A stretch of 64,000 nt of DNA from Aphanothece saxicola GSE-SYN-MK-01-06B. GTDB lineage: Bacteria; Cyanobacteriota; Cyanobacteriia; PCC-6307; Cyanobiaceae. Shown here one piece after another: positions 33,631 to 43,300 of the stretch (the stretch's first letter is position 1; every line of letters begins with the position of its first letter). Below the pieces are notes generated by a model. The model did not search any database. It was not told the DNA's origin and saw only the letters and a program-made list of their open reading frames with translations. Location: contig JAHHGT010000010.1 in assembly GCA_019359745.1 (NCBI GenBank), positions 53,634-117,633 of the forward strand. Reading direction: 5' to 3'. The position numbers and the translations under genes were made by a program.

Positions 33631-36546
33631 ATGGCTGCGATGCTCGCCGAGCCGCCCGGCACCCTGGAAGGCACCAGCGCCTCCCTCGCCGAATGGCGTC
33701 GCCCCGGCCTGGTGGGCCAGCTCGAGGGTTGGAGCCCCCACAGTGGCCTGACCGGCTGGGCCTGCCCCTGGCCCCTGCAGCCCCAGTCCGCGCCCCTGCG
33801 CCTGCAGCTGGTGCTCGACGACCTGCTCGATCCCGGCCAGCGCCGGCTGATCGCCGAACTGATGGCCGCCCAGGCCCGGCCTGATCTGCTGGCCCGGGGC
33901 ATCGAGCAGCCCTGCGGCTTCCGCTTCTGGTGGGGGCCCTCCCACCCCCTGCCCGCCTATTCCCAGGGGCTTGTGCTGCGCCTGCTGGTCGAGGCCAGCG
34001 GCACCGAACTGCCCGGCAGTCCGATGCGGCTCGATGCCGACACCTACGCCCAGATCGACCAGCAGCGCCAGCACGGGCCCATCCGCGAAGGCGCCTTCAC
34101 CCAGCTGCAGACCCCCCTGCTGCACGGCTGGGGCCGCGGCCCCGAGCCCCTGCTGCTGCGTCTCGACGGCAGCACCACCCTGCCGATCACGCCCCCCGAG
34201 CCCCTGCCGGAGGGGCCCTGGCCCTTCCAGCAGCTGCTCCCCACCGCCCTCGCCGACGGCAGCATCCACCACCTGCAGCTGGAAACCGGCGCCGGCCTGG
34301 TGCTGGATCAACGCTTCGAGCTGCTGCCCTTCCACCTCACCCCCTGGGCGGCCCTGCAGCAGCACGCCCGTCCCCCCTTCCCCGACGAGCTCTCGCCCCT
34401 GGCCCGCGAGCGCTACCGCAGCCTGCGCACCTGGCTGGCCTGGGCCGACGCCCACGGCACCCCCCTGCCCGCCGACCTGCCCCTGCTGCAGCGCCTGCTC
34501 GAGCACCCCCTGCCCCGCGGCGCCACAGGCCAGGAGGAACCCGGCCCCGATGGCGGCGCCGTGCCGCGCCAGCCCCTGGCCCTGCCGATCGCGGCCGACC
34601 CGCTGGTGTCGATCGTGATCCCGGTGCACAACCACTACGGCGTCACCCGCCGCTGCCTGGCGGCGATCGCCTACGCCCCCAGCCGTGTTCCGTTCGAGAT
34701 CGTGGTGGTCGACGACGGCTCTTCCGACGGCACGGCGGACGCCCTGGCCGCCGAGGCCCCCGGCGTGCGCGTGATCCGCCACGACTTCGCCCGCGGCTTC
34801 AACCAGGCCTGCTGCAGCGGCGCCGCCGCTGCCCAGGCCCCCTTCCTGGTGCTGCTCAACAACGACACCGAACCCTGCGCCGCCTGGCTGGAGGAGCTGC
34901 TCGATCCCTTCGACCGCTGGCCCGACACCGGCCTGGTCGGCGCCCAGCTGCTCTACCCCGACGGCAGCCTGCAGGAGGCCGGCGGCATCGTCTGGGGCAA
35001 TGGCGAACCCTGGAACTACGGCCGTGGCCACAACCCCCACGACCCCCGCATGGCCTATGGCCGCCAGGTGGATTACGTCAGCGCCGCCGCCCTGGTCATC
35101 CGCCGCGAACTCTGGAACGGGCTCGGGGGCTTCAGCCCCGAATTTTCCCCCGCCTACTACGAAGACACCGACCTGGCCTTCAAGGTGCGCCAGGCCGGCC
35201 ACACCGTGCGCTACGCCCCCCTGGCCCGGGTGATCCACCACGAGGGCCAGAGCTGCGGCACCGACACCGGCACCGACACCGGGCTCAAGCGCTTCCAGGC
35301 GGTCAACGGCCCCCTCTTCCAGCAGAAATGGGCCGGCGCCTTCGAGGCCAGCGGCGAGCCCAGCCACGCCGGCGCCGAAGCCATCAAGGACCGGGGCATC
35401 CTCGGCCGGGCCCTGTTCCTCGACCAGGAAACCCCCCGGCCCGACCGCGATGCCGGCAGCCATGCCGCCCTGGTGGAGATCGAGCTGCTCCAGGCCCTGG
35501 GCTGGAAGGTGACCCTGCTGCCCCTCAACCTGGCCTGGCTGGCCAACTACAGCGACGAGCTCCAGCGCCGCGGCATCGAGCTGATCCATGCCCCCTTCGT
35601 GCTTTCCCTGGAGCAGTTCCTGGCCGAACGGGGCACCGAATTCGACCTCATCTATCTCACCCGTCACACCGTGGCCGCGCCGGCCCTGCCCCTGATCCAG
35701 CGCCATGCCCCCCAGGCCCGCCTGCTGTTCTGCAACGCCGACCTGCACCACCTGCGCCAGCTGCGGGCCGCCCGCGCCGAGGGTCTGGAGGGCGACGCGG
35801 GCCGCCGCGCCCTCGACGCGGTGGAAGATGTGAAGCGCCAGGAGCTGGCGGTGATGCGCCAGGTGGATCTCACCTTCAGCTATTCCGAGGTGGAGCGGGC
35901 GGTGATCGAGGCCGAAACCCTCGGCGAGGCCGCCACCGCCGCCTGCCCCTGGGTGGTGCACGGCCCGGAGGCTCCCGCCCCCCTGGAGGGCCGCACGGGC
36001 CTCGCCTTCCTGGGCAGCTACGGCCACCCCCCCAACCGTGACGCCGTCGACGCCTTTCTCCTGCAGGTGTGGCCCGAGCTGCAGCGGCAGCGGCCCGAGC
36101 TGCGCCTGCACCTCTACGGCAGCGGTCTCGAAGCCGGCCTGGCCGCCCGCTGGGGCGCCGAAGCCGGCGTGGTCGTTGAGGGCTGGGTGGCCGATCCGGC
36201 CACGGTGTACGCCCGCCATCGCGTCTTCGTGGCGCCGCTGCGCTCCGGCGCCGGCCTCAAGGGCAAGGTGGTGGCCGCCGCCGCCCACGGCCTGCCCCAG
36301 GTGCTCAGCCCCCTGGCCGCCGAGGCCACCGGCCTGCGCCACGGCCAGGAGGTGCTGATCGCCCGCAGCCCCGATGACTGGTGCCAAGCCGTGCTCCAGC
36401 TCAACGACGACGACGACGCCTGGCGGGCCATGGGCGCCGCCGCCTTCCGCTACGCCAGCGCCACCTGGAGCCGGGAGCGCGGCCTGGCCCTGATGGCCGA
36501 CGCCCTCGACCGCCTCCAGCTGCCCCACCGGCCGCCCGCCCCATGA
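33631..36546 (+). CDS. Multidomain glycosyltransferase (GT2 plus GT4-type)
   Basis: A 971-residue protein with three parts. Residues 1-320 are a cyanobacterial N-terminal region of unknown role. A GT2 domain follows: VSIVIPVHNHYGVTRRCLAAI, VVVDDGSSDGTADAL, VLLNNDTEPCAAWLEELL (DxD-type NDT) and GGFSPEFSPAYYEDTDLAFKVR. The last third reads as a GT4/GT-B half: GRTGLAFLGSYGHPPNRDAVDAFL, VFVAPLRSGAGLKGKVVAAAAHGLPQVLSPLAAEATGL. Such dual enzymes build surface glycans or modify secreted proteins. ATG 33631. The stop overlaps the next start in ATGA, so it leads the secretion operon. Confidence 0.9.
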   Translation: MAAMLAEPPGTLEGTSASLAEWRRPGLVGQLEGWSPHSGLTGWACPWPLQPQSAPLRLQLVLDDLLDPGQRRLIAELMAAQARPDLLARGIEQPCGFRFWWGPSHPLPAYSQGLVLRLLVEASGTELPGSPMRLDADTYAQIDQQRQHGPIREGAFTQLQTPLLHGWGRGPEPLLLRLDGSTTLPITPPEPLPEGPWPFQQLLPTALADGSIHHLQLETGAGLVLDQRFELLPFHLTPWAALQQHARPPFPDELSPLARERYRSLRTWLAWADAHGTPLPADLPLLQRLLEHPLPRGATGQEEPGPDGGAVPRQPLALPIAADPLVSIVIPVHNHYGVTRRCLAAIAYAPSRVPFEIVVVDDGSSDGTADALAAEAPGVRVIRHDFARGFNQACCSGAAAAQAPFLVLLNNDTEPCAAWLEELLDPFDRWPDTGLVGAQLLYPDGSLQEAGGIVWGNGEPWNYGRGHNPHDPRMAYGRQVDYVSAAALVIRRELWNGLGGFSPEFSPAYYEDTDLAFKVRQAGHTVRYAPLARVIHHEGQSCGTDTGTDTGLKRFQAVNGPLFQQKWAGAFEASGEPSHAGAEAIKDRGILGRALFLDQETPRPDRDAGSHAALVEIELLQALGWKVTLLPLNLAWLANYSDELQRRGIELIHAPFVLSLEQFLAERGTEFDLIYLTRHTVAAPALPLIQRHAPQARLLFCNADLHHLRQLRAARAEGLEGDAGRRALDAVEDVKRQELAVMRQVDLTFSYSEVERAVIEAETLGEAATAACPWVVHGPEAPAPLEGRTGLAFLGSYGHPPNRDAVDAFLLQVWPELQRQRPELRLHLYGSGLEAGLAARWGAEAGVVVEGWVADPATVYARHRVFVAPLRSGAGLKGKVVAAAAHGLPQVLSPLAAEATGLRHGQEVLIARSPDDWCQAVLQLNDDDDAWRAMGAAAFRYASATWSRERGLALMADALDRLQLPHRPPAP

Positions 36547-37373
36547 GCACCCCCCGCGACACCCTGCCCGAACCCCTCTCCGGCCTGCCCGAGCCGGCGG
36601 TGGTGGAACTGCCCCCCGGCCGCCCCTGGCTGGCCCTCTCCGAGCTCAACCGCCTCATCCGCCAGCAGGGCCAGGCCCGCCCCCTGGCCCGCGCCTGGGT
36701 GCTCGACCAGCTCGTCCACGCCATCCCCCTGCCCATCGAGGAGGAAAAGGCCCTGATGGCCGCCTTCCTGGAGCGCCGCGGCATCAGCGACGACGAGCAC
36801 GTGCCCGGCTGGCTCCAGGAGCGCGGCCTGGTCTTCGACGACCTGCGCATCCTCGCCACCCAGAAGCGGCGCCTGCAGCGCCTGGTGCGCTGCCGCTGGG
36901 AGGACGAGGTGGAAGTGCGCTTCCTGCAGCGCAAACCCGAACTCGACCAGGTCGTCTATTCGCTGCTGCGCGTCGACAGCGAGGACCTCGCCGCCGAGCT
37001 GCACCACCAGATTGCTGAAGGTGAGGCCGATTTCGACGGCCTGGCGCCGATCCATTCCGAAGGCCCCGAGCGCCACTGCCGCGGCCAGATCGGCCCCATC
37101 CCGTTGGCCGCCGGCCACGAGAGCCTGGTCAGCCGCCTGCGCCGCGGCCGCCCCGGCCAGCTGTTCGAACCTTTTCAGGCCGGCGAGAGCTGGGTGGTGC
37201 TGAGGCTCGAACAGTTCCTGCCCGCCGAGTTGAACGAACCCACCAGGGAGCGCATGATGGGCGAACTCTTCGAGGAATGGCTCGAGCAGCGGGCGCGGCT
37301 CCTCCTCGAAGGCCAGCCGCTGCCGCCCCTCGACGCGATGCTCGCCCTGCTGCAGGAGGACGACAGCCCATGA
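36543..37373 (+). CDS. PpiC-type (parvulin-like) peptidyl-prolyl isomerase, secretion-linked
   Basis: A 276-residue protein. The C-terminal half (residues about 140-245) resembles a parvulin/PPIC domain: ADFDGLAPIHSEGPERHCRGQIGPIPLAAGHESLVSRLRRGRPGQLFEPFQAGESWVVLRLEQF. The N-terminal half is helical. Proteins of this type are found upstream of cyanobacterial type I exporters. ATG 36543 overlaps the preceding stop, and its own stop overlaps the exporter start, placing it firmly in the operon. No signal peptide is visible, so it probably acts in the cytoplasm on the export substrate. Confidence 0.82.
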   Translation: MSTPRDTLPEPLSGLPEPAVVELPPGRPWLALSELNRLIRQQGQARPLARAWVLDQLVHAIPLPIEEEKALMAAFLERRGISDDEHVPGWLQERGLVFDDLRILATQKRRLQRLVRCRWEDEVEVRFLQRKPELDQVVYSLLRVDSEDLAAELHHQIAEGEADFDGLAPIHSEGPERHCRGQIGPIPLAAGHESLVSRLRRGRPGQLFEPFQAGESWVVLRLEQFLPAELNEPTRERMMGELFEEWLEQRARLLLEGQPLPPLDAMLALLQEDDSP

Positions 37374-40321
37374 CCTCCTCCCCCGGAGCCATCAGCGGCC
37401 TGCTCAACGACTTCGCCCCCTTCGACCGGCTCCCACCCGCCCGCCGCGACGCCATCGATCCGCTGCTGGAGCCCCTGCGCTTCCGCATCGGTCAGACCGT
37501 CCTGCGCCCGGACGTCCTGCCTGAGGGCCTGCTGCTGCTCTGCAGCGGCCAGCTGCGCAGCCTCGGCCCCAGCCCCAGCAGCCGGGGCCTGCGCACGATC
37601 GAACGCCTCGGCCCCGGAAGCCTGGCCGGCTGGGCCGGCCTGCTGCGCCGCGACCCCTGCGAACACCTGCGCGCCACCACCGAGGTGGAGGCCCTGCAGC
37701 TGCCCGCCGCCGCCTTCCGCGACCTCCTGAGCGGCCATCCCGACTTCGCCGCCTGGTTCGCCAACCAGCCCAGCGCCGCCGAGCTCCACACCCTGCTGCT
37801 GGCCCTGGCCCAGCGGGATCCCCACGGCGAAGCCCTGCTCGAGGACTGGCCCCTGCCCCCCGACCAGATCCGCCTGCGCAGCCTGCGCCCCGGCGCCCCA
37901 AACGAGCTGGGCCTGCCCCCCGGCTTCCGCTGGTACGCCAGCAGCGGCCTGCCCCTGGCCGAACCCTGGTCGGACCGTCCCCTGGTACCCCCCGGCCCCG
38001 AGGCCCCCTGGCTGCGGCTGGTGGGCCTGGCGATCCCCCGCGAGGCGGAAGCACCGATCACCCTCGGCCCCGACCCCCTCACCCCCACCGTGCTGGCCGA
38101 AGAGACCGGCGGCACCTACGCCCCCGCCCTCGAACCGCCGCCGCGCCGGGCCGGCGACCGCAGCGGCCAGCTGGCCCTGGGCCGGGCCAGCGGTGTCCGC
38201 GCCGTGCCCATCGCCCTCTGCCAGGCCCTGGCCGACTACTTCGGCCTGCCGCTGAATCGCGATGCCCTCGCCGATCAGGTGGACGCCATCCTGCAGCGCC
38301 AGGACCAGCTCAACCTGGTCAACATCGGCCAGATCATGGACACCCTCGGCCTGCGGGTGGTGCTCTCCCGCGTGCCCGCCAACCGGCTGGGGCGCGTGCC
38401 CGCCCCGGCCCTGCTGTTCCAGAACGGCCACTTCGGCCTGCTCGATGGCGTCGAACCCGATGGCCGCGCCCGCCTGCTGGAGGCCGAGCTCGGCGCCCTG
38501 CTGGTGCCGGCCGAGGAGCTCATCACCCACGACGGCGGGCTGGTAGAGCTGCTGCTCTTCGACCGCAAACCCGACGCCAAACAGCAGCGCTTCAGCTGGA
38601 GCTGGTACTTCCCTTTCCTGCGCCAGCACCGCCGCGAGCTGATCGAGGTGCTGGTGGCCTCGGTGCTGATCAACGCCCTGCGGATCGTCTTTCCCCTCGG
38701 CCTGATGGTGCTGATCCAGAGCGTGGTGGCCAGCCGCAACATCGGCGCCCTGGTCAGCATCGCCAGCGTGATGCTGCTCGCCACCTTCATGGAGAGCATC
38801 TTCAAGACGCTGCGCAGCTTCCTGTTCACCGACCTGGCCAACCGGGTCGACCAGGACGCCAAGGCCACAATCCTCGACCAGTTGGTGCGGTTGCCCCAGG
38901 GCTTCTTCGATGCCCGCCCCGTGGGCCAGATCACCTTCTACTTCTCCCAGCTCGATCGCCTGCGCGATTTCCTGCTCGGCCAGACCCTGCCCACCCTTGT
39001 GGATTTCGGCTTCAGCCTGATCTACCTGGCCATCCTCTTCGCCATCAGTCCCCTGCTGACCCTGGTGACCCTGGCCACCCTGCCCCTGATCGCCGCCGTG
39101 GGCCTGGTCAGCAATCCCCTGGTGCGCAGCCAGATCAACCGCACCATGGCCCGGGCCGTGCGGGCCTCCAGTTTCCTCAACGAGGCGATCACCGGAATCC
39201 AGACGATCAAATCCCAGAACGCCGAACTCAAGACCCGCTGGGAATTCCAGAGCCGCTATTCCGCCTACATCGGCGAAGACTTCAAGCTCAAGGTGACCCG
39301 CGAAGCGATCGCCAACCTCTCCAACTTCCTCAGCAACCTGGGTCAGCTGGTGGTGATCGCCGTGGCGATCTGGCTGATCATCCAGGGCCAGCTCAACATC
39401 GGCGCCCTGTTCGCCTTCAACATCCTCGCCAGTTACATCCGCCAGCCCCTGGTGCAGCTGGTGGGCACCTGGCAGGACTTCCAGTTCAACACCCAGGCCC
39501 TGCGCATGGTGGCCGACGTGGTCGACCGCGACACCGAGCAGACCAGCGAACAGGCCAGCAACATTCCCCTTCCGGCCCTGCAGGGCCGGGTGCAGTTCGT
39601 GGATGTGGGCTTCCGCTTCCGCGACCAGGGCCCCCTGGTGCTCGATGGGGTGGATCTGGAGGTCCCCGCCGGCTCCTTCGTCGGGCTGGTGGGGGGCTCC
39701 GGCAGCGGCAAATCCACCCTGCTCAAGCTCCTCTCGCGCTTCTATGCCCCCCTGCGGGGCAGCGTGCTGATCGATGGCCTCGACATCGGCAAGGTGGAGC
39801 TCTATTCCCTGCGTCGCCAGATCGGCGTGGTGCCCCAGGATTCGCTGCTCTTCGACGGCACCATCCGCGAAAACCTGCTGATGGTGAAGCCCGATGCCAC
39901 CGCCGCCGAGATGATCCGCGCCGCCCGCATCGCCTGCGCCCACGACTTCATCATGCAGATGCCCCAGGGCTACAACTCCAACGTCGGCGAACGGGGTGCC
40001 GGCCTCTCCGGCGGCCAGCGCCAGCGCCTCGCCCTGGCCCGGGCCGTGCTCCAGAACCCCCGGATGCTGATCCTTGACGAGGCCACCAGCGCCCTCGACG
40101 CCAGCACCGAGCGCCAGGTGTGCATCAACCTGTTCGAGGCCTTCCGGGGCCGCACCGTCTTCTTCATCACCCACCGCCTCTCCACCGTCCAGCCCGCCGA
40201 CCTGATCGTGCTGATGGACAAAGGCGCCGTGATGGAGCAGGGCAACCACCGCCAGCTGATGCAGCTGCGCGGCTGGTACTACGCCCTCTTCCGCAGCCAG
40301 AACCAGGAGGGTCTCAGCTGA
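37370..40321 (+). CDS. Type I secretion ABC exporter with CNB-like and degenerate C39 N-terminal domains
   Basis: A 983-residue HlyB-type transporter. Residues about 10-150 resemble a cyclic-nucleotide-binding domain (DRLPPARRDAIDPLLEPLRFRIGQTVLR ... IERLGPGSLAGW). A peptidase-C39-like domain follows (SGVRAVPIALCQALADYFGLPL ... FGLLDGVEPDG) without a catalytic Cys at the expected first position, as in non-cleaving HlyB transporters. Then the membrane domain and an ATPase with Walker A GGSGSGKST (about residue 774), signature LSGGQRQRLALARA, Walker B MLILDEATSALD and switch ITHRLST. Start ATG 37370 overlaps the ppiC stop. It should export an uncleaved protein with a C-terminal or RTX-like signal. 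Confidence 0.93.
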   Translation: MTSSPGAISGLLNDFAPFDRLPPARRDAIDPLLEPLRFRIGQTVLRPDVLPEGLLLLCSGQLRSLGPSPSSRGLRTIERLGPGSLAGWAGLLRRDPCEHLRATTEVEALQLPAAAFRDLLSGHPDFAAWFANQPSAAELHTLLLALAQRDPHGEALLEDWPLPPDQIRLRSLRPGAPNELGLPPGFRWYASSGLPLAEPWSDRPLVPPGPEAPWLRLVGLAIPREAEAPITLGPDPLTPTVLAEETGGTYAPALEPPPRRAGDRSGQLALGRASGVRAVPIALCQALADYFGLPLNRDALADQVDAILQRQDQLNLVNIGQIMDTLGLRVVLSRVPANRLGRVPAPALLFQNGHFGLLDGVEPDGRARLLEAELGALLVPAEELITHDGGLVELLLFDRKPDAKQQRFSWSWYFPFLRQHRRELIEVLVASVLINALRIVFPLGLMVLIQSVVASRNIGALVSIASVMLLATFMESIFKTLRSFLFTDLANRVDQDAKATILDQLVRLPQGFFDARPVGQITFYFSQLDRLRDFLLGQTLPTLVDFGFSLIYLAILFAISPLLTLVTLATLPLIAAVGLVSNPLVRSQINRTMARAVRASSFLNEAITGIQTIKSQNAELKTRWEFQSRYSAYIGEDFKLKVTREAIANLSNFLSNLGQLVVIAVAIWLIIQGQLNIGALFAFNILASYIRQPLVQLVGTWQDFQFNTQALRMVADVVDRDTEQTSEQASNIPLPALQGRVQFVDVGFRFRDQGPLVLDGVDLEVPAGSFVGLVGGSGSGKSTLLKLLSRFYAPLRGSVLIDGLDIGKVELYSLRRQIGVVPQDSLLFDGTIRENLLMVKPDATAAEMIRAARIACAHDFIMQMPQGYNSNVGERGAGLSGGQRQRLALARAVLQNPRMLILDEATSALDASTERQVCINLFEAFRGRTVFFITHRLSTVQPADLIVLMDKGAVMEQGNHRQLMQLRGWYYALFRSQNQEGLS

Positions 40322-41841
40322 TGGCCACCCCACCCCGTTCCTCCGATCCCGCCTCCCGCCTGGTGTCCCTGCTCGACGGCTGTGTGAACTGGCTGCGCTC
40401 CCCCCGCTCCAGCCGCCGCCACCCGGTGATTCCGGTGCGCGTCGATCTGGTGGGCCAGGGCTCCCTTCCTGCCGGTGCGCCTACGGAAGAGGCCCCGCCC
40501 CCCGGCGCCGCCGACGATCCCTCGGCCGTCAGCCACCCCTTCGGCAGCGGCCTGGCCACCGCCGGCGCAGGCACCGCCCAGGAGTGGTCGTTCCGCGACA
40601 CCGTGGTGCTGCGCAAGAGCCGCCGCAGCTCCAGCCTGCTGGTCTGGGCGGGGGTGGGCGGGGTGGCCGCCCTCGGCCTCTGGAGCGTCACGGCGCCGAT
40701 CTCCGAAACCGTGGCCGTACCCGGCAAGCTCGAGCCCACCAGCACCGTCAAGGACGTCGCCTCCCCCGTCCCCGGCGTGGTCGAGGAGGTGCTGGTGAAG
40801 GAGGGCCAGTCGGTGAAAAAAGGCCAACCCCTGATCCGCTTCGACCTGCGCGAACCCCGCAGCAAGCTGGCCGCCGCCGAAAGCATCCGCGAGCGGCTGC
40901 TCAACGAGAACCGTGTCGCCAAGGTGACCCTCGGTGAGGAATCCGCCACCGCCGGCCTCACCGCCAACCAGCAGAACCAGCTGCGCGACCGCGCCCGCGA
41001 GCTCAACAGCCGTCTGGAGGCCGCCCGCGAGGAACTGGCCAAGAGCACCACCCGCCTGGCCGGCTACCGCGATTCCCTGCGCATCTACGCCGACATCGAG
41101 CGCCGTTACCAGTCCCTGGTGCGCGATGGCGCCGTCAGCGAGGTGCAGCTGCTTGAAGCGCGCAACAGGATGCAGGATCTGCGCACCAACGTGGCCGAGG
41201 AGGAGAGCGAGATCGCCCGCCTGCGCTCCCAGCTGGTCAACACCGGTTCCGGCACCGACGTGGAGCTGCGCACGGCAATCGAAGCCAACCTGCGCCAGAT
41301 CAGCGATCTCGACGCCCAGATCCGCCAGGCCCGCCTCCAGATCCAGTACGGCCTGCTCACGGCCCCCGCCGATGGCCTCGTCTTCGACGTCGACGCCAGC
41401 GCCGGCAGCGTGGTGGGCGTCAACGCCACCACCCCCCTGCTGAAGGTGGTGCCCCAGGATTCCCTGCGGGCCAAGGTGTACCTGCCCAACAAGGCCATCG
41501 GCTTCGTGCAGGTGGGCCAGGGCGCCGAACTCTCGCTCGAGACCTTCCCCGCCAGCAGCTTCGGCTACGTGCCGGCCAAGGTGGAGCGCATCGGCTCCGA
41601 TGCCCTCACCCCCGAGGAGCAGACCCAGGTGCTCGGCACCCAGGCCGAAGGCCTCCACTTTCCGGTCATCCTCAAACTGGGCCGCCAGAGCATCCCCCTG
41701 CCTGATGCGGGCAGCGTGCCGCTCCAGGCCGGCATGGCCCTCACCGCCGACATCAAGTTGCGCGAGCGGCGCGTGATCAGCCTGCTCACCGGCCTGTTTG
41801 AAGACCAGCGCCGCAACCTCCAGCGTCTGCGGTCCCAGTGA
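40321..41841 (+). CDS. HlyD-family membrane-fusion protein of the type I exporter
   Basis: A 506-residue periplasmic adaptor that bridges exporter and outer-membrane channel. One membrane segment near residues 105-122 (SSLLVWAGVGGVAALGLWSV) follows a cytoplasmic N-terminus of about 100 residues. The lipoyl-like half VKDVASPVPGVVEEVLVKEGQSVKKGQPLIRFD, a long coiled-coil hairpin (LNSRLEAAREELAKSTTRLAGYR ...), and a beta-barrel half (LLTAPADGLVFDVDASAGSVVGVNATTPLLKVVP) are clear. ATG 40321 shares its A with the preceding TGA. No TolC-type channel is in the window. Confidence 0.93.
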   Translation: MATPPRSSDPASRLVSLLDGCVNWLRSPRSSRRHPVIPVRVDLVGQGSLPAGAPTEEAPPPGAADDPSAVSHPFGSGLATAGAGTAQEWSFRDTVVLRKSRRSSSLLVWAGVGGVAALGLWSVTAPISETVAVPGKLEPTSTVKDVASPVPGVVEEVLVKEGQSVKKGQPLIRFDLREPRSKLAAAESIRERLLNENRVAKVTLGEESATAGLTANQQNQLRDRARELNSRLEAAREELAKSTTRLAGYRDSLRIYADIERRYQSLVRDGAVSEVQLLEARNRMQDLRTNVAEEESEIARLRSQLVNTGSGTDVELRTAIEANLRQISDLDAQIRQARLQIQYGLLTAPADGLVFDVDASAGSVVGVNATTPLLKVVPQDSLRAKVYLPNKAIGFVQVGQGAELSLETFPASSFGYVPAKVERIGSDALTPEEQTQVLGTQAEGLHFPVILKLGRQSIPLPDAGSVPLQAGMALTADIKLRERRVISLLTGLFEDQRRNLQRLRSQ

Positions 41842-42113
41842 GCGCCAGACCCCAGGGCGACTGGTGGCGCTTCGTGCCACCGGAGCAACGCCGCCGCCGC
41901 CGTTTCAAGTCCTGGCGGCTGCGCCTCAAGGAACGCCTGCGCCAGCGCTGGGTGGGCGTCACCCTGGCCTTCCTCGCCTATGGCCTGGTGCTCCTCTGGC
42001 TGGTGCTCCACCTGCCGCCGGTGGTGACCCTGTTCGCCCTGGCCCCGATGGTCCTGCTACCCCTGCTCGGCTACCTCACCTACTGGCTGCTGTGGAAGGA
42101 GTTCCACGAGTGA
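41838..42113 (+). CDS. Small membrane protein at the end of the secretion operon
   Basis: A 91-residue protein from a GTG start overlapping the hlyD stop by four bases. A very basic N-terminus (RRRRRFKSWRLRLKERLRQRW) is followed by two hydrophobic segments (VTLAFLAYGLVLLWLVLHL and TLFALAPMVLLPLLGYLTYWLL), predicting two membrane helices with the N-terminus inside. Unknown, but translational coupling links it to the exporter. Confidence 0.72.
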   Translation: MSARPQGDWWRFVPPEQRRRRRFKSWRLRLKERLRQRWVGVTLAFLAYGLVLLWLVLHLPPVVTLFALAPMVLLPLLGYLTYWLLWKEFHE

Positions 42114-42140
42114 GGCCCCCGTCTTGGCGTCCAGCCGCGT

Positions 42141-43256
42141 TCAGCTCTTCACGTAGAGGCTGGGCAGCGCTCCCAGCAGCCACTGGGGCATGAACTGCTC
42201 GCCGCCGGCGAAGCCGATCTTGCCGGGGGGGTAGAAGGGCAACACCGCCAGCACCACCTGGGTGGCCTTGGGGCGAGTCATGTTGCGCACGTAGTTGGCC
42301 AGCTGGGAGCGCAGCTGCCGGTCCTCCTCCGCCAGGGGGGTGCCGGCGTAGCCGCTGCGCAGGAACTTGCGGTACAGATCGCCGAACGGGCTCTCGAACA
42401 GGGGCTGCAATCGCTCCTCGGGGGTGTCCAGCCAGATCTGGCCCAGCTGGCGTCGGAAGCTGGCCAGTTCCTGCAGGATGGCCCCGTCATCCGGGTCGAT
42501 CTCGAACAGATTCACCAGCCCGTTGAGGCGGGTGAGGAACTCCTCGCTGCCGGTGAGCTGCAGGGCCTGGGCGCCGCTGAAGGAGGAGAGCTGGGGCAGC
42601 GGCGGCAGCTCCGGCTCCACAGCCCCTGGCCCCGCCGCCTTCACGGCACCGGCCGGCGCCAGGGCCCGGCGCTCCAGGGGGCTGGGCTGGCGCAGGCGCG
42701 GCAGCAGTTCCGGTTCGAACAGGCTGGCGTAGTCCGCGAGCAGCCAGTCAGGCAGATTCTGTTCGCAGTTGCGCACTTTCATCTTGCCGGGGCGGAAATA
42801 GGGCATCACCGCCAGCAGCACATTGGCCATTTCCGGCCGATCGAAGCCGCTCTGGAGCCGCTCGGAGAGATGGTCTCTCCAGCTCTCTTCATCGCGCAGC
42901 AGCGGCTGGGAGGACAGCTCAGTTCCGATCATCTGGCGATAGCTCTGGCCCACCGCCGAGCCATAGAGAAGCTCCAGCGCATCGATCGGCGCACTCAACC
43001 AGAACTTCGACAGGCACTGGCGAGCCAGCCGCGCCTCCGCCAACCGGGTGGGGGTGGCGTCGTGGGCGAAATCCATAAAGATCGTGCCCAGCCGCGCCGC
43101 CGACCAGGGGGTGATCTGGGGCCGGCGATCCATCTCCATCGGGATGGTGCCTGGATCGCTCACCAGCGTATCCAGAAGACCACTATCTTTCTGCAGCTTT
43201 TTTTCACCCCAGCTCACCGTATCCCGGCGTCCGAACAGACGGCTCCAGAGCGACAT
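42141..43256 (-). CDS. Protein with an internal duplication, 371 aa, unknown
   Basis: Starts MSLWSRLFGRRDTVSWGEKK. Two halves align: a segment at about residues 75-170 (RPEMANVLLAVMPYFRPGKMKV...EQNLPDWLLADYASLF) and one at 265-371 (RPKATQVVLAVLPFYPPGKIGF...EQFMPQWLLGALPSLYV). Each half also has a QCLSKFWL/QLGQIWL-type helix earlier. The repeated AVxPxxxPGK...EQxxPxWLL motif is distinctive; I know it only from uncharacterised cyanobacterial proteins. No signal peptide or membrane helix. It is divergent from the GT4 gene at 43301, with a 44-base gap. The long frame upstream of the chosen ATG is shadow. Confidence 0.78.
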   Translation of the reverse strand: MSLWSRLFGRRDTVSWGEKKLQKDSGLLDTLVSDPGTIPMEMDRRPQITPWSAARLGTIFMDFAHDATPTRLAEARLARQCLSKFWLSAPIDALELLYGSAVGQSYRQMIGTELSSQPLLRDEESWRDHLSERLQSGFDRPEMANVLLAVMPYFRPGKMKVRNCEQNLPDWLLADYASLFEPELLPRLRQPSPLERRALAPAGAVKAAGPGAVEPELPPLPQLSSFSGAQALQLTGSEEFLTRLNGLVNLFEIDPDDGAILQELASFRRQLGQIWLDTPEERLQPLFESPFGDLYRKFLRSGYAGTPLAEEDRQLRSQLANYVRNMTRPKATQVVLAVLPFYPPGKIGFAGGEQFMPQWLLGALPSLYVKS

Positions 43257-43300
43257 CACGCAGGTCAGTTCAGGCAGCGGGATTGTAATAGCGTTAACGG

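Noticed and set aside
33466..36528. 1020-codon minus-strand frame opposite the GT2/GT4 gene
   Set aside because: Gly/Gln/Val-rich antisense composition; the plus-strand gene has GT2 and GT4 signatures.
37175..40333. 1052-codon minus-strand frame opposite the ABC exporter
   Set aside because: Antisense shadow; Walker and signature motifs are on the plus strand.
40279..41880. Minus-strand frame opposite hlyD
   Set aside because: Ala/Gly/Leu/Gln-rich shadow of the HlyD gene, without motifs.
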